From contig JAKOZZ010000184.1 of assembly GCA_029779755.1 (NCBI GenBank), positions 1 to 58,460 on the forward strand: DNA of 58,460 nucleotides, given 5' to 3'. The notes beneath the pieces were generated by a model. It worked only from the letters and a program-made list of their open reading frames with translations. It searched no databases and was not told the origin of the DNA. Below are positions 50,653 through 58,460 of this stretch, one piece after another; the first letter of the stretch is position 1; each line of letters begins with the position of its first letter. This DNA is from Pseudomonadota bacterium. Lineage in GTDB: Bacteria > Pseudomonadota > Gammaproteobacteria > Burkholderiales > Burkholderiaceae_E. Made by a program: the position numbers and the translations under genes.

Positions 50653-51879
50653 ATGCGCGTGCTCGCGCTCGTACTCGCCTGCGTGGCGTCGGCCTGTTCG
50701 CATCGCAGCGACGAACGTCCGCTCGAGACGGCGTCGATCGCGCACGGCCCGTTCGAGATCGTCGCCAAGGGGCGACGCATCTCCACCGGCACCTTCCCCA
50801 ACACGGGCGGGAACCCGTTCGCCACGATGGAGGTCACCGGCTTCACGGTGCGCCACCAGGGCCAGCCGGTGTCGATCACGCACGGCAGCCGCACGCTGCA
50901 AGGGTTCTGGCGCGTGGTCCGGCTGACGGACGCCCCGGTGCCCGCGCTGCTCGTCTCGACCACCGACTTCCATCTGATCAGCGACGAAGGCGGTCGGCTG
51001 GTCACGCGTTCGTTCGGCGCGCCCAGCACCGACATGGCCGACTACCAGTGGCTCGACGCCGACCGCGGACAGCCGACGCCGCCGCGCGCGTTCGGCATCC
51101 AGAAGGTCGATCCGAATGCCGGCACCGAGCTGCGCGGCGGGCGCTGGCTGCGGCTGGCCGGGCACACCGTGCTCGACGTGCACACCCTGCGTAGCCATCC
51201 CATCCGACCCTGGATCCCCAGCGGGACGCATCGGCCGATGGCGGGCCTGAACGGCGGCGGCGTGCGCGCCATCGCGTTCTCGCCCGGCCAGACGCAGTAC
51301 GTGACGATCGGTTCGGGCTACGACTACGAGCGCGACGGCGAGCACTACCAGGCGCTGCTGGTCGTCGACATCCCGAGCGGCGAGGCCTATGGGCACCGGC
51401 TCGAACGGCGGCAGACGCACTTCATCGACATCGACGACGCCACGCCGGAGTGGCTCGCACGGCACTTCCGCTGGACGAAGGACGCCCAGGGGCGCGAGCG
51501 CCTCGAGCCGCGTCCCGGCGCGAAGCCCGCGCCCTGGGTGGGCCGGGTGGTCGACACCAGCGGCGGCCCCAACTACCGGCTGCGGCCGACGCTGCCCGCG
51601 ATGGAGGCGACGCTGGTGCGCTTCATCGTCGAGCGGATGCAGGGCCGGCCCGCGCCGGATCCTGTCGACCCCAAGCGTCCCAGCGACCGCACGCTCGCCG
51701 TGCCGGGCTGCGACGACACCGTGGTGGTCTATCACCACGACGCGCAGACGGTGCTCTACACGACCGGACCGACGCACCGTGTACGCGCCGACTGCTCCGC
51801 CGTCGTGCGCCGCATCGCCGACGCGTTCAACGCCGAACTCGCGCGCGGCGCATACCAGGCGCTGTTCGAGCGCGACTGA
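50653..51879 (+). CDS. uncharacterised lipoprotein
   Basis: MRVLALVLACVASACSHRS lipobox-like signal; coding-like composition; no family recognised. Confidence 0.65.
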   Translation: MRVLALVLACVASACSHRSDERPLETASIAHGPFEIVAKGRRISTGTFPNTGGNPFATMEVTGFTVRHQGQPVSITHGSRTLQGFWRVVRLTDAPVPALLVSTTDFHLISDEGGRLVTRSFGAPSTDMADYQWLDADRGQPTPPRAFGIQKVDPNAGTELRGGRWLRLAGHTVLDVHTLRSHPIRPWIPSGTHRPMAGLNGGGVRAIAFSPGQTQYVTIGSGYDYERDGEHYQALLVVDIPSGEAYGHRLERRQTHFIDIDDATPEWLARHFRWTKDAQGRERLEPRPGAKPAPWVGRVVDTSGGPNYRLRPTLPAMEATLVRFIVERMQGRPAPDPVDPKRPSDRTLAVPGCDDTVVVYHHDAQTVLYTTGPTHRVRADCSAVVRRIADAFNAELARGAYQALFERD

Positions 51880-51998
51880 ACGGCGCGTGTCCGGCGCCGA
51901 CTGCGCGGAACCTGCGCGGTCGGCACGATGTTCACGGTCTGCGTGACGTTCCCGGTCTGCGCGGGCTGCGGGGTCTGCGACGTCTGCGGGGTTCTGCG

Positions 51999-52640
51999 CT
52001 ACCAGCGCAGCACGCGCGGCCCCAGCAGCGCCCCCAGCGCCGCGACCGCCAGCACACCCCCCACGTACCAGACGGCCAGGAACGGCGCGGCCATCTCCGG
52101 GCAGTGCAGGCTGTAGGCGGTCGCACCGATCGCCCCGGACAGCAGGCCGGCGACGGCCCCTGCGGCGCGCAGCCGCGTGGGCGCCATGCGCGCCATCGCC
52201 CGCATCGCCAGCACGAAACCGGGTAACGACAGCACCACGATGGCCACCGGGCACACCGCCCAGGTGGTGCCCAGCACGAGCGCGGCCCGCTCCTGCGGGG
52301 CGGCCGACCCGAGCGCCGCGAACGCGAGCGCCCAGAGGGCCAGCACCGGCAGCGCCGGCGCCCAGGCGAGCAGACCTGCCCGTGCCCCCGGACGGCCCAG
52401 CCGGCGGCCGAGCGGCAGGGCCAGCAGGGCGAGCGCCGCGACGAACCCCGCCTTGCCCCAGAACATCGGGGCGTGCGCCGCCTGCGCCAGATCCGGGCGC
52501 AGGCCCAGGGCCAGCAGCACCAGCACGGTCGCGCAGACGGCGCCCAGCGCGGCGGCCATCCCCCAGGTCCGGCCGGCCGCCCGCGGATCGGCCGCCACCG
52601 GCCCCCGGGCCAGCAGGTCGATCAGCTCATCGGTCTTCAT
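51999..52640 (-). CDS. NrsF (DUF1109) anti-sigma-F-like membrane protein
   Basis: [54 protein letters not shown]; overlaps the sigma gene end. Confidence 0.85.
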   Translation of the reverse strand: MKTDELIDLLARGPVAADPRAAGRTWGMAAALGAVCATVLVLLALGLRPDLAQAAHAPMFWGKAGFVAALALLALPLGRRLGRPGARAGLLAWAPALPVLALWALAFAALGSAAPQERAALVLGTTWAVCPVAIVVLSLPGFVLAMRAMARMAPTRLRAAGAVAGLLSGAIGATAYSLHCPEMAAPFLAVWYVGGVLAVAALGALLGPRVLRW

Positions 52641-53208
52641 CGGCGCTCCCCCGGATGCGGGCGGCCAGCGCCTTCAGCCCGCGATGCACGCCGATCTTCA
52701 CGGCCGACTCCGACAGACCGGTGCGCTGCGCGGTCTCGGCCACCGACAGGCCTTCGAGCTTCACGTGCACGATCGGCAGGCGCTGCTTGTCGGGCAGGGT
52801 GGCCAGCAGACGGCCGAGATCGCGGCGCGCCTCCTGCGCCTGCGGCTGCGGGTCGGCCAGCCACTCGACCTCGTCGTCGAGCGGGTCGGTGACCAGCGCC
52901 TGCCGGCCGTGGCGGCGCAGCATGTCGACCAGCTTGTAGCGCGCGATCGCATGGACCCACGGCGTCAGCGGCTGGGCCGCGTCGTACGTGTGCCGCTGGT
53001 TGTGCACGGCCAGCAGCGCCTCCTGCACCAGGTCCTCGACCTCGTCGGGCATACGCGCGAGCCGGCGGCGGAAGAACCCCCGCAGCAGGGCGCCGAGTGC
53101 CTCGAGGAAGCGGTGATACGCCCGGGCGTCGCCCGCCTGCGCGGCGACCAGCCACGCCCGCAGACGCGCTTCGCGCTGCGTGGGATCGGCGGCGTCCGGT
53201 CGGTTCAA
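52627..53208 (-). CDS. sigma-70 family (ECF, SigF-like) sigma factor
   Basis: [74 protein letters not shown]. Confidence 0.92.
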   Translation of the reverse strand: MNRPDAADPTQREARLRAWLVAAQAGDARAYHRFLEALGALLRGFFRRRLARMPDEVEDLVQEALLAVHNQRHTYDAAQPLTPWVHAIARYKLVDMLRRHGRQALVTDPLDDEVEWLADPQPQAQEARRDLGRLLATLPDKQRLPIVHVKLEGLSVAETAQRTGLSESAVKIGVHRGLKALAARIRGSADEDR

Positions 53209-53436
53209 TCATGTCTCCTGGTTCGTCGTCGCGTGCCATCCGGTTACAGCGGCCGCGCACACCATGCGCAGCCGACGCACCAAGCGCACCGGGCACGGCG
53301 GACGCGGCACAGGGTACTGCACGCCCCGAGCGGATCGCGCAGGTCGCGTCGGTGATGCCGATGTGCCGATGTGCCGGTGAATCCGATCGCGCCGGTCGTG
53401 CGGCCGGTGAGTCCGAGCGGGGCTGAAATCCTGACC

Positions 53437-53475
53437 CGGCGGCACAGGCGGCACAGGCGGCACTGGCGGCACAGG
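53437..53475. repeat. 9-bp tandem repeat GGCGGCACA (about 4 copies)
   Basis: ggcggcaca ggcggcaca ggcggcact ggcggcaca. Confidence 0.85.
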
Positions 53476-53476
53476 C

Positions 53477-53649
53477 TGTGGACAGGATCGTGGAGAAATC
53501 GTCGGAAAACCGCTGGGCAACGCGGGGAAAAGTGCGGGACAGGGGGCGGGGAAGACCGTGGACAACCCCGGGGCAAGGGGCGGAAAAGTGTCCGGACAAG
53601 CCGGTGGAAAAGCGACGGGAAGGGCTGTGGACGGATCTGTGGACAATCC
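53477..53649. repeat. phased array (~15 units, 11-12-bp period) of degenerate DnaA-box-like elements
   Basis: GG(A/G)(A/C)A(A/G) cores starting at 53480, 53492, 53504, 53515, 53526, 53537, 53550, 53560, 53571, 53582, 53594, 53606, 53617, 53629, 53641; terminal TGTGGACAA. Confidence 0.6.
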
Positions 53650-53685
53650 GGCGGGCGCCGACTCCGGCGGCCGGCGCACGGACCG

Positions 53686-54087
53686 CTAGATCACCGCCAG
53701 GTGACGGGCGTGCGCACCGCGGACGGCGGACAGGGGCACCGACGCATCGAAGGTGGCGAGACAGCCGTCATGGGCAACGGCAAGCGCCAGCAGGTAGAGA
53801 TCGGTCACCTGCCGATGCCCGTGCAGGCGCGCATGGTCGAAGCGGGTCTCGTCGAGCAGGGCGCGCATCAGATCGCGTCGTCGTCGCGCAGCCGGTCGAT
53901 CACGGCGTTGGTGACCACGCCGCCGCGGCGGGCGAACGGCTCGATGCCATGACGGGCCGACGGTTCGGCCGCGCAGACCGGCGCGTGCCAGTCGCGACAG
54001 CACGCGGCCGGCCGTCTCGCCTTCGCGTCGCGCAAGCTCCTTGGCGGCGAGCAGCACGTCGTCGTCGATATCCAGCGTGGTGCGCAT
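53686..54087 (-). pseudogene. degraded vapBC-like toxin-antitoxin locus
   Basis: VapB N-term MRTTLDIDDDVLLAAKELARREGETAGRVLSRLARAGL in one frame, VapB C-term RRGGVVTNAVIDRLRDDDAI in another; VapC start MRALLDE joined to PIN C-term HRQVTDLYLLALAVAHDGCLATFD with the middle missing. Confidence 0.75.
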
Positions 54088-54146
54088 GCATCTGACGCTA
54101 TCGCATCAAGGTATGGCGGTTCAAGCATCGCGCTACGATCGCACGC

Positions 54147-54806
54147 ATGCGCCCCGACGCCCGTGCCTTCAGCCCTGCGGCCGACCGCAACAAGGACCCG
54201 ATCCTGCAGGTGCTGCAGCGTCTGCTGCCCGCGCAGGCGTGCGTGCTGGAGATCGCCGCCGGCACCGGGCAGCATGCCGCGCATTTCGCCGCACACATGC
54301 CGGGCTGGACCTGGCTGCCGACCGACGGCGATGCCGCCGCGCTGGCGTCGATCGCCGCCTGGTGCGCGGGCCTGCCGAACGTGCGGCCACCGCAGCGGCT
54401 GGATCTGCTCGCCGCACGCCCGGCCCCCGCGTCACCGTCCTCACCGCCTTCGGGCAAGACCGACGATGTGAGCGCCCACTGGCACGGAATCCCTCGTGAA
54501 ATCGATGCGATCTGGTGCGCCAACCTGCTGCACATCGCACCCTGGGCCACCTGCGACGCGCTGATGCAGGGGGCGGCCCGACATCTCGCGCCGGGCGGCC
54601 TGCTGATCACCTACGGCCCCTATTGCGTCGACGGCGAACCGGTGGCGCCGAGCAACCTCGCCTTCGACGCCGACCTGCGACGGCGCGATCCGGCCTGGGG
54701 CCTGCGCCGTCTGGCGGACGTCGCCGACAGCGCGGCACGGGCCGGGCTGCGGCTCGTCGAACGTATCGCCATGCCCGCCAACAACCTCGTGCTGGTGTTC
54801 CGCTAG
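54147..54806 (+). CDS. DUF938 SAM-dependent methyltransferase-like protein
   Basis: FSPAADRNKDPILQVLQRLLPAQACVLEIAAGTGQHAAHFAAHMPGWTWLPTDGD. Confidence 0.9.
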   Translation: MRPDARAFSPAADRNKDPILQVLQRLLPAQACVLEIAAGTGQHAAHFAAHMPGWTWLPTDGDAAALASIAAWCAGLPNVRPPQRLDLLAARPAPASPSSPPSGKTDDVSAHWHGIPREIDAIWCANLLHIAPWATCDALMQGAARHLAPGGLLITYGPYCVDGEPVAPSNLAFDADLRRRDPAWGLRRLADVADSAARAGLRLVERIAMPANNLVLVFR

Positions 54807-55819
54807 TCGCGTTCGGCCGCGATCGCCTCGTCGACGATCCGCCGGAAGCGCACCAGCGCCGCGTCCATCGCCAGCGGCAGCATGGACACGCCCGGGCTGC
54901 GCGCGATCATCCGCGCCTGCGCGGTGATCATGCGGCGGTCCTCCTCGAAAGCGACCAGCAGTCCTTCGTGCATCGTCCGCGCGAGCGTGCCGTCGCCCAT
55001 GCCGGTGCGGTGCGCTTCCTGGAAGAAGTAGTGCGTGCTGTGCTCGGTCTCGGGCGTGAGCGTCTGGCAGCTGTGGAAGCGCAGCGCGCGCGACAGGTCG
55101 TCGGGCGCGTCCTCGACCGGCCGGGCGCCGGAGTCCATCAGCAGCGTGCCGGGCAGCACGAAGTCGTAGACGAACCAGCGGTCGACGTTGCCGTCGGAGG
55201 TGCGCATCGGCGCGTGGTACGCCGGCGACGGCACGTCGTGCACGCGGCGCGACACCTTGATGCCGCGCGGGATCGGCTCGATCGTCGGGCGGGCGTGCGC
55301 GATCTCGTCCGAGCCGCCGAGCGTCTGCGCATGCACGTAGCTCAGGTGCGAGAAGTCGAGCAGGTTGTCGCAGATCAGCAGGTAGCTGGTGTCGTAGTGC
55401 AGGTAGCCGGGCACGTGCTGCCAGTCGGGATGGTCGCAGGAGAAGTTGTCGGGCAGCAGGGCCGGATCGGCCCGTTCGGGAGCGCCCATCCACACGAACA
55501 CCCAGCGGTTGCGCGTCACCACCGGATAGCTGCGCACGCGCGCCCTGGCCGGCACGCTCGCCAGCCCGGGGATCTCGACGCAGTGGCCCTGGCCGTCGAA
55601 CTTCAGGCCGTGATAGCCGCAGCGCACGCAGTCGCCCTCCTTGCGGCCCATCGACAGCGGCGCCAGGCGATGACAGCAGCGGTCCTCCAGCGCCACCACC
55701 GTGCCGTCGGCCTTGCGGAACAGCAGCAGCGGCTCGTTCAGCACGGTGCGGGCGAACAGCCCGTCGTCCGGGATCTCGTAGTCCCAGGCGACCACGTACC
55801 AGCAGTTGCGGATGAACAT
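54803..55819 (-). CDS. Rieske [2Fe-2S] oxygenase (VanA-like)
   Basis: MFIRNCWYVVAWDYEIPDDGLFARTVLNEPLLLFRKADGTVVALEDRCCHRLAPLSMGRKEGDCVRCGYHGLKFDGQGHCVEIPG. Confidence 0.94.
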   Translation of the reverse strand: MFIRNCWYVVAWDYEIPDDGLFARTVLNEPLLLFRKADGTVVALEDRCCHRLAPLSMGRKEGDCVRCGYHGLKFDGQGHCVEIPGLASVPARARVRSYPVVTRNRWVFVWMGAPERADPALLPDNFSCDHPDWQHVPGYLHYDTSYLLICDNLLDFSHLSYVHAQTLGGSDEIAHARPTIEPIPRGIKVSRRVHDVPSPAYHAPMRTSDGNVDRWFVYDFVLPGTLLMDSGARPVEDAPDDLSRALRFHSCQTLTPETEHSTHYFFQEAHRTGMGDGTLARTMHEGLLVAFEEDRRMITAQARMIARSPGVSMLPLAMDAALVRFRRIVDEAIAAERD

Positions 55820-55904
55820 CGCGGGCTTCCTTCGTCGTTGGGGCGGGCCGCCACGGCGCGACTGCGCTGCGCGGGCGGCCGGTTGCGCGTATTGTGCGGC
55901 CACC

Positions 55905-57299
55905 ATGACCGCCCCCACACGTCCCGACGCCGCACGCCCCGCCGCCGCAGCGCGCTTCCACGGCTGGACCGTGGTGTACGGCTGCATGGCCATGGCCGTG
56001 GTGTCGTGGTCGCTCGGCCTGTTCGGCCCCAGCGCCTACCTGCGCGCACTGCACGAGTCCACCGGGCTGTCGGTGAGCCTGATCTCGTCGGCGATCACCA
56101 CGCACTTCCTGGTGTCGGCCTGCGCCCAGATGCTGGTCGGCAGTGCGATCGACCGGCTGGGGCCCGGGCGGGTGCTGCCGTTCGGCGCCGGCGCGATGGC
56201 CGTCGGCGTCGCCGGCATCGGCTTCGCCTCTGCGCCCTGGCAGCTGTTCGCCACGTTCGCGGTGCTCGGCGTCGGCTGGGCCTGCCTGTCGAGCACTGCG
56301 ATCAGCACCACGCTGTCGCCCTGGTTCGAACGGCACCAGGGCCGCGCGATGTCGACGGCCCTGCTGGGCGCCAGCATCGGCGGCATGGTGGGTGCGCCGC
56401 TGCTGCTGTTCGGCGTCGCGCACCTGGGCCTGCGCACGGCGATGCTGGCGGCCGCGGCGGTGGTGCTGGTGGTGGTCGTGCCGATCGCCCGGCGGGTGCT
56501 GAAGCATCGGCCGCACGAACTGGGCCTGTACCCGGACGGCGACCCGCCCCCTGCACCTGCTGCCGCACCTGTCGCACCTGTCGCCGCACCCGCACCTGCA
56601 CCTGCTTCGCCTCCAGTTGCGGCACCTGCGCCGATGCCGCAGCCCGTGCCGGCCTCCCCGATCGCAACGGCCACGCCCCCCCGGCCCGCCGACGGCGCCG
56701 GCGACTGGACCCGTGCGAGCGCCCTGCGCTCCCTGCGTCTGTGGACCGTGATGCTGGGCTTCGGCTTCGCCTTCCTCGTGCAGATCGGCTTCGTCGCCCA
56801 TCACGTGGCGCTGCTGGTGCCCGCGCTCGGCGTCGCCGTCGCGTCCGTCGCGGTGTCGGCCACCTCGGTCGCCGCCTTCGTCGGACGGATCCTGCTGGCC
56901 CGCTACGCCGACCGCATCGACGTGCGGCGCGGCGCGGCCGGCGTGCTGCTGTCGACGTCGGCCTGCCTCGCGCTGCTCGCGCTCTTTCCGAACCCGGTGG
57001 TGCTGATCGTGGCCAGCGTGCTGCTCGGCCTGAACATGGGCAACGTGACGACACTGGCGCCGATCATCGTGCGGCGCGAGTTCGGCGCACGCGCGTTCGG
57101 CAGCGTGTACGGCTCGGCCGCCACCTGCATCCAGCTGATGGGCGCGGCCGGACCGGGATTCTTCGGCGCCCTCTACGACCGCTTCGGCGGCTACGGCCCG
57201 CCGCTGCTGGTGGCGACGGCGCTGGAGGTCGCGGGCGCGGCGCTGCTGCTGTACGGCGCACGCGGGGCGCGGGCACCATCCGCATCCCGCACGGCCTGA
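55905..57299 (+). CDS. MFS transporter with Ala/Pro-rich central loop
   Basis: FHGWTVVYGCMAMAVVSWSLGLFGPSAYLRALHESTGLSVSLISSAITTHFLVSA; 12-TM MFS pattern. Confidence 0.92.
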   Translation: MTAPTRPDAARPAAAARFHGWTVVYGCMAMAVVSWSLGLFGPSAYLRALHESTGLSVSLISSAITTHFLVSACAQMLVGSAIDRLGPGRVLPFGAGAMAVGVAGIGFASAPWQLFATFAVLGVGWACLSSTAISTTLSPWFERHQGRAMSTALLGASIGGMVGAPLLLFGVAHLGLRTAMLAAAAVVLVVVVPIARRVLKHRPHELGLYPDGDPPPAPAAAPVAPVAAPAPAPASPPVAAPAPMPQPVPASPIATATPPRPADGAGDWTRASALRSLRLWTVMLGFGFAFLVQIGFVAHHVALLVPALGVAVASVAVSATSVAAFVGRILLARYADRIDVRRGAAGVLLSTSACLALLALFPNPVVLIVASVLLGLNMGNVTTLAPIIVRREFGARAFGSVYGSAATCIQLMGAAGPGFFGALYDRFGGYGPPLLVATALEVAGAALLLYGARGARAPSASRTA

Positions 57300-57324
57300 C
57301 CCGCCGGCACGTCGGACGGGGCCG

Positions 57325-57343
57325 TGGCGGGTGCCGCCCGCCA
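57325..57343. terminator. hairpin between convergent genes
   Basis: TGGCGGG-TGCCG-CCCGCCA. Confidence 0.4.
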
Positions 57344-57351
57344 GGATCCGT

Positions 57352-58317
57352 TCAACCGGCCAGTTCGATCGCCCGCTGGCGGCCGTTCGGCCACAAGGCG
57401 GTGTCGTGCGCGGTGCGCGCCGCCGCAGACCAGTCGGTCGTCGATGTCGCCACCTTCCTCAGGCGCACGTAGAACTCGAGGTTGTGCGAGGGCGTGGTCT
57501 CGAAGTGATCGAGATCGAAGCCGAGGCCCGCTTCATGCACGACACGCCCGATCAGCGCGAGGAAGTGCCAGGGGGTGAACACCCAGCAGTGCACGTCGAT
57601 GTACTTGCCTTCCTGCATCTCGCGCGCAGCCACCTCGAGAAGGCCGGGCGGATTGTTGTACGCGAAGCGGTCGACGACCGCATAGTCCTCCCACATCTGC
57701 CACGTATCGGCGGCCACGACATTGGAGAAGTGATCCATCACGCACCGGATCCCCGGCTTGCGGCGACGCTCATCGTGCGCCAACCGGACCTCCTCCCATG
57801 CGCTGCAGCGACGGAACACGTCGAACGTGAAGCGCTTGTCGGGAACCACAAGCATCAGCTGACCGTCCTCGCGCAGGGCCGCATGCATCTCGCCGAGCCA
57901 GCCGATCAGGTCCGGCACGTGCTCGACGACGTGAGAAGCGACCACGTAGTCGACCGGTGCCTTGTCGCCCAGCAGGGTGGACAGATCTGAGTCGCCCCAG
58001 ACGAAATCGACCTCGACGATGCGCTCGGCAGGAACGTTCGCGTGACCTTCGTATTTCTGGCGCAGTTCGGCAGTGCTGCAATGGTCGACGTAGTACACGC
58101 GGTGCGTCGGCCGCTCGACCATGGGATAGCACAATGGACCGATCTCGACACCAACCTTACCGTCGAGCCGATACCCGGCGAACAGACGCTCGCGCTTGCG
58201 CTTCAGGACCAGTTCAATCCCCACCGAAGTTCCTTTGACGCGGACGAGCGCGCGCCGCGCCAATCCACGCAATGTGCTGCGAACGCGACGCAGTACCGGA
58301 GATGCGAGTTCGCCCAT
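57352..58317 (-). CDS. class I SAM-dependent methyltransferase
   Basis: GVEIGPLCYPMVERPTHRVYYVDHCSTAELRQKYEGHA; VDYVVASHVVEHVPDLIGWLGEMHAALREDGQLMLVVPDKRFTFD. Confidence 0.88.
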   Translation of the reverse strand: MGELASPVLRRVRSTLRGLARRALVRVKGTSVGIELVLKRKRERLFAGYRLDGKVGVEIGPLCYPMVERPTHRVYYVDHCSTAELRQKYEGHANVPAERIVEVDFVWGDSDLSTLLGDKAPVDYVVASHVVEHVPDLIGWLGEMHAALREDGQLMLVVPDKRFTFDVFRRCSAWEEVRLAHDERRRKPGIRCVMDHFSNVVAADTWQMWEDYAVVDRFAYNNPPGLLEVAAREMQEGKYIDVHCWVFTPWHFLALIGRVVHEAGLGFDLDHFETTPSHNLEFYVRLRKVATSTTDWSAAARTAHDTALWPNGRQRAIELAG

Positions 58318-58320
58318 GGC

Positions 58321-58347
58321 CGCACTGTACCGCACGCGAACAGTGCG
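58321..58347. promoter_or_regulatory. inverted repeat CGCACTGT-N11-ACAGTGCG in a short divergent gap
   Basis: Perfect 8-bp arms between the methyltransferase and polysaccharide pyruvyl transferase-like starts. Confidence 0.45.
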
Positions 58348-58362
58348 TCGTAGGATGCCTCG

Positions 58363-58460
58363 ATGCCTCCGCCGATCATCGTCTTCGGCGCGTTCGACCG
58401 CCACAATTTCGGCGACCTCCTCTTCGCGCACGTCGCCGAAGCGATGCTCGTGCAGGCCGG
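58363..58460 (+). CDS. polysaccharide pyruvyl transferase family protein (N-terminal fragment)
   Basis: MPPPIIVFGAFDRHNFGDLLFAHVAEAMLVQA, runs off the right edge; NFGD motif. Confidence 0.65.
   Translation, partial: MPPPIIVFGAFDRHNFGDLLFAHVAEAMLVQA

Noticed and set aside
51928-52116. 62-aa Cys-rich plus ORF (MFTVCVTFPVCAGCGVCDVCG...)
   Set aside because: Arises from gtctgcg repeats between convergent genes and continues antisense into NrsF; no independent support.
53477-53649. Chromosomal oriC call
   Set aside because: No dnaA/dnaN/gyrB/rpmH neighbours and no AT-rich unwinding region; only a DnaA-box-like array can be claimed.
53209-53679. 156-aa minus ORF with FPP/VPP repeats over the DnaA-like array
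   Set aside because: Repeat period of 11-12 bp is not in codon phase, the composition is not protein-like, and no function is recognisable.
53686-54087. Functional VapBC toxin-antitoxin system
   Set aside because: VapB is frameshifted and VapC lacks its central region.

Overview
High-GC window with an overall betaproteobacterial (Burkholderiales-like) gene complement. It is almost fully coding, and no rRNA, tRNA, CRISPR, prophage or IS element was recognised. The left part is a conserved housekeeping block: an NtrX/NtrY-like two-component system, DUF4390, rsmB, htpX, fmt and def on the minus strand, then LysM, dprA and topB on the plus strand. The middle is an accessory CoA-metabolism region with three acyl-CoA dehydrogenases, a CoA-transferase, two copies of a thiolase-like + DUF35 module, a citryl-CoA lyase-like protein, M20 amidohydrolases and a Baeyer-Villiger-type monooxygenase. 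The right part has an RND metal-efflux operon, a SigF/NrsF pair, a vapBC remnant, a Rieske oxygenase and the edge of a polysaccharide locus. Best leads: (1) a yybP-ykoY (Mn2+) riboswitch-like leader (~44000-44141) directly upstream of a TolC/HlyD/CusA-type RND operon; (2) a ~165-bp phased array of about 15 degenerate DnaA-box-like elements every 11-12 bp (53477-53649), far from any dnaA gene in the window; (3) a single protein that appears to fuse an AbiEi-like antitoxin domain to an autoinhibited Fic AMPylase domain (37775-39295), with 23-24-bp direct repeats over its AT-rich promoter; (4) duplicated thiolase-like/DUF35 modules that lack the canonical thiolase Cys. All family assignments were made by eye from translated motifs; no database search was run.
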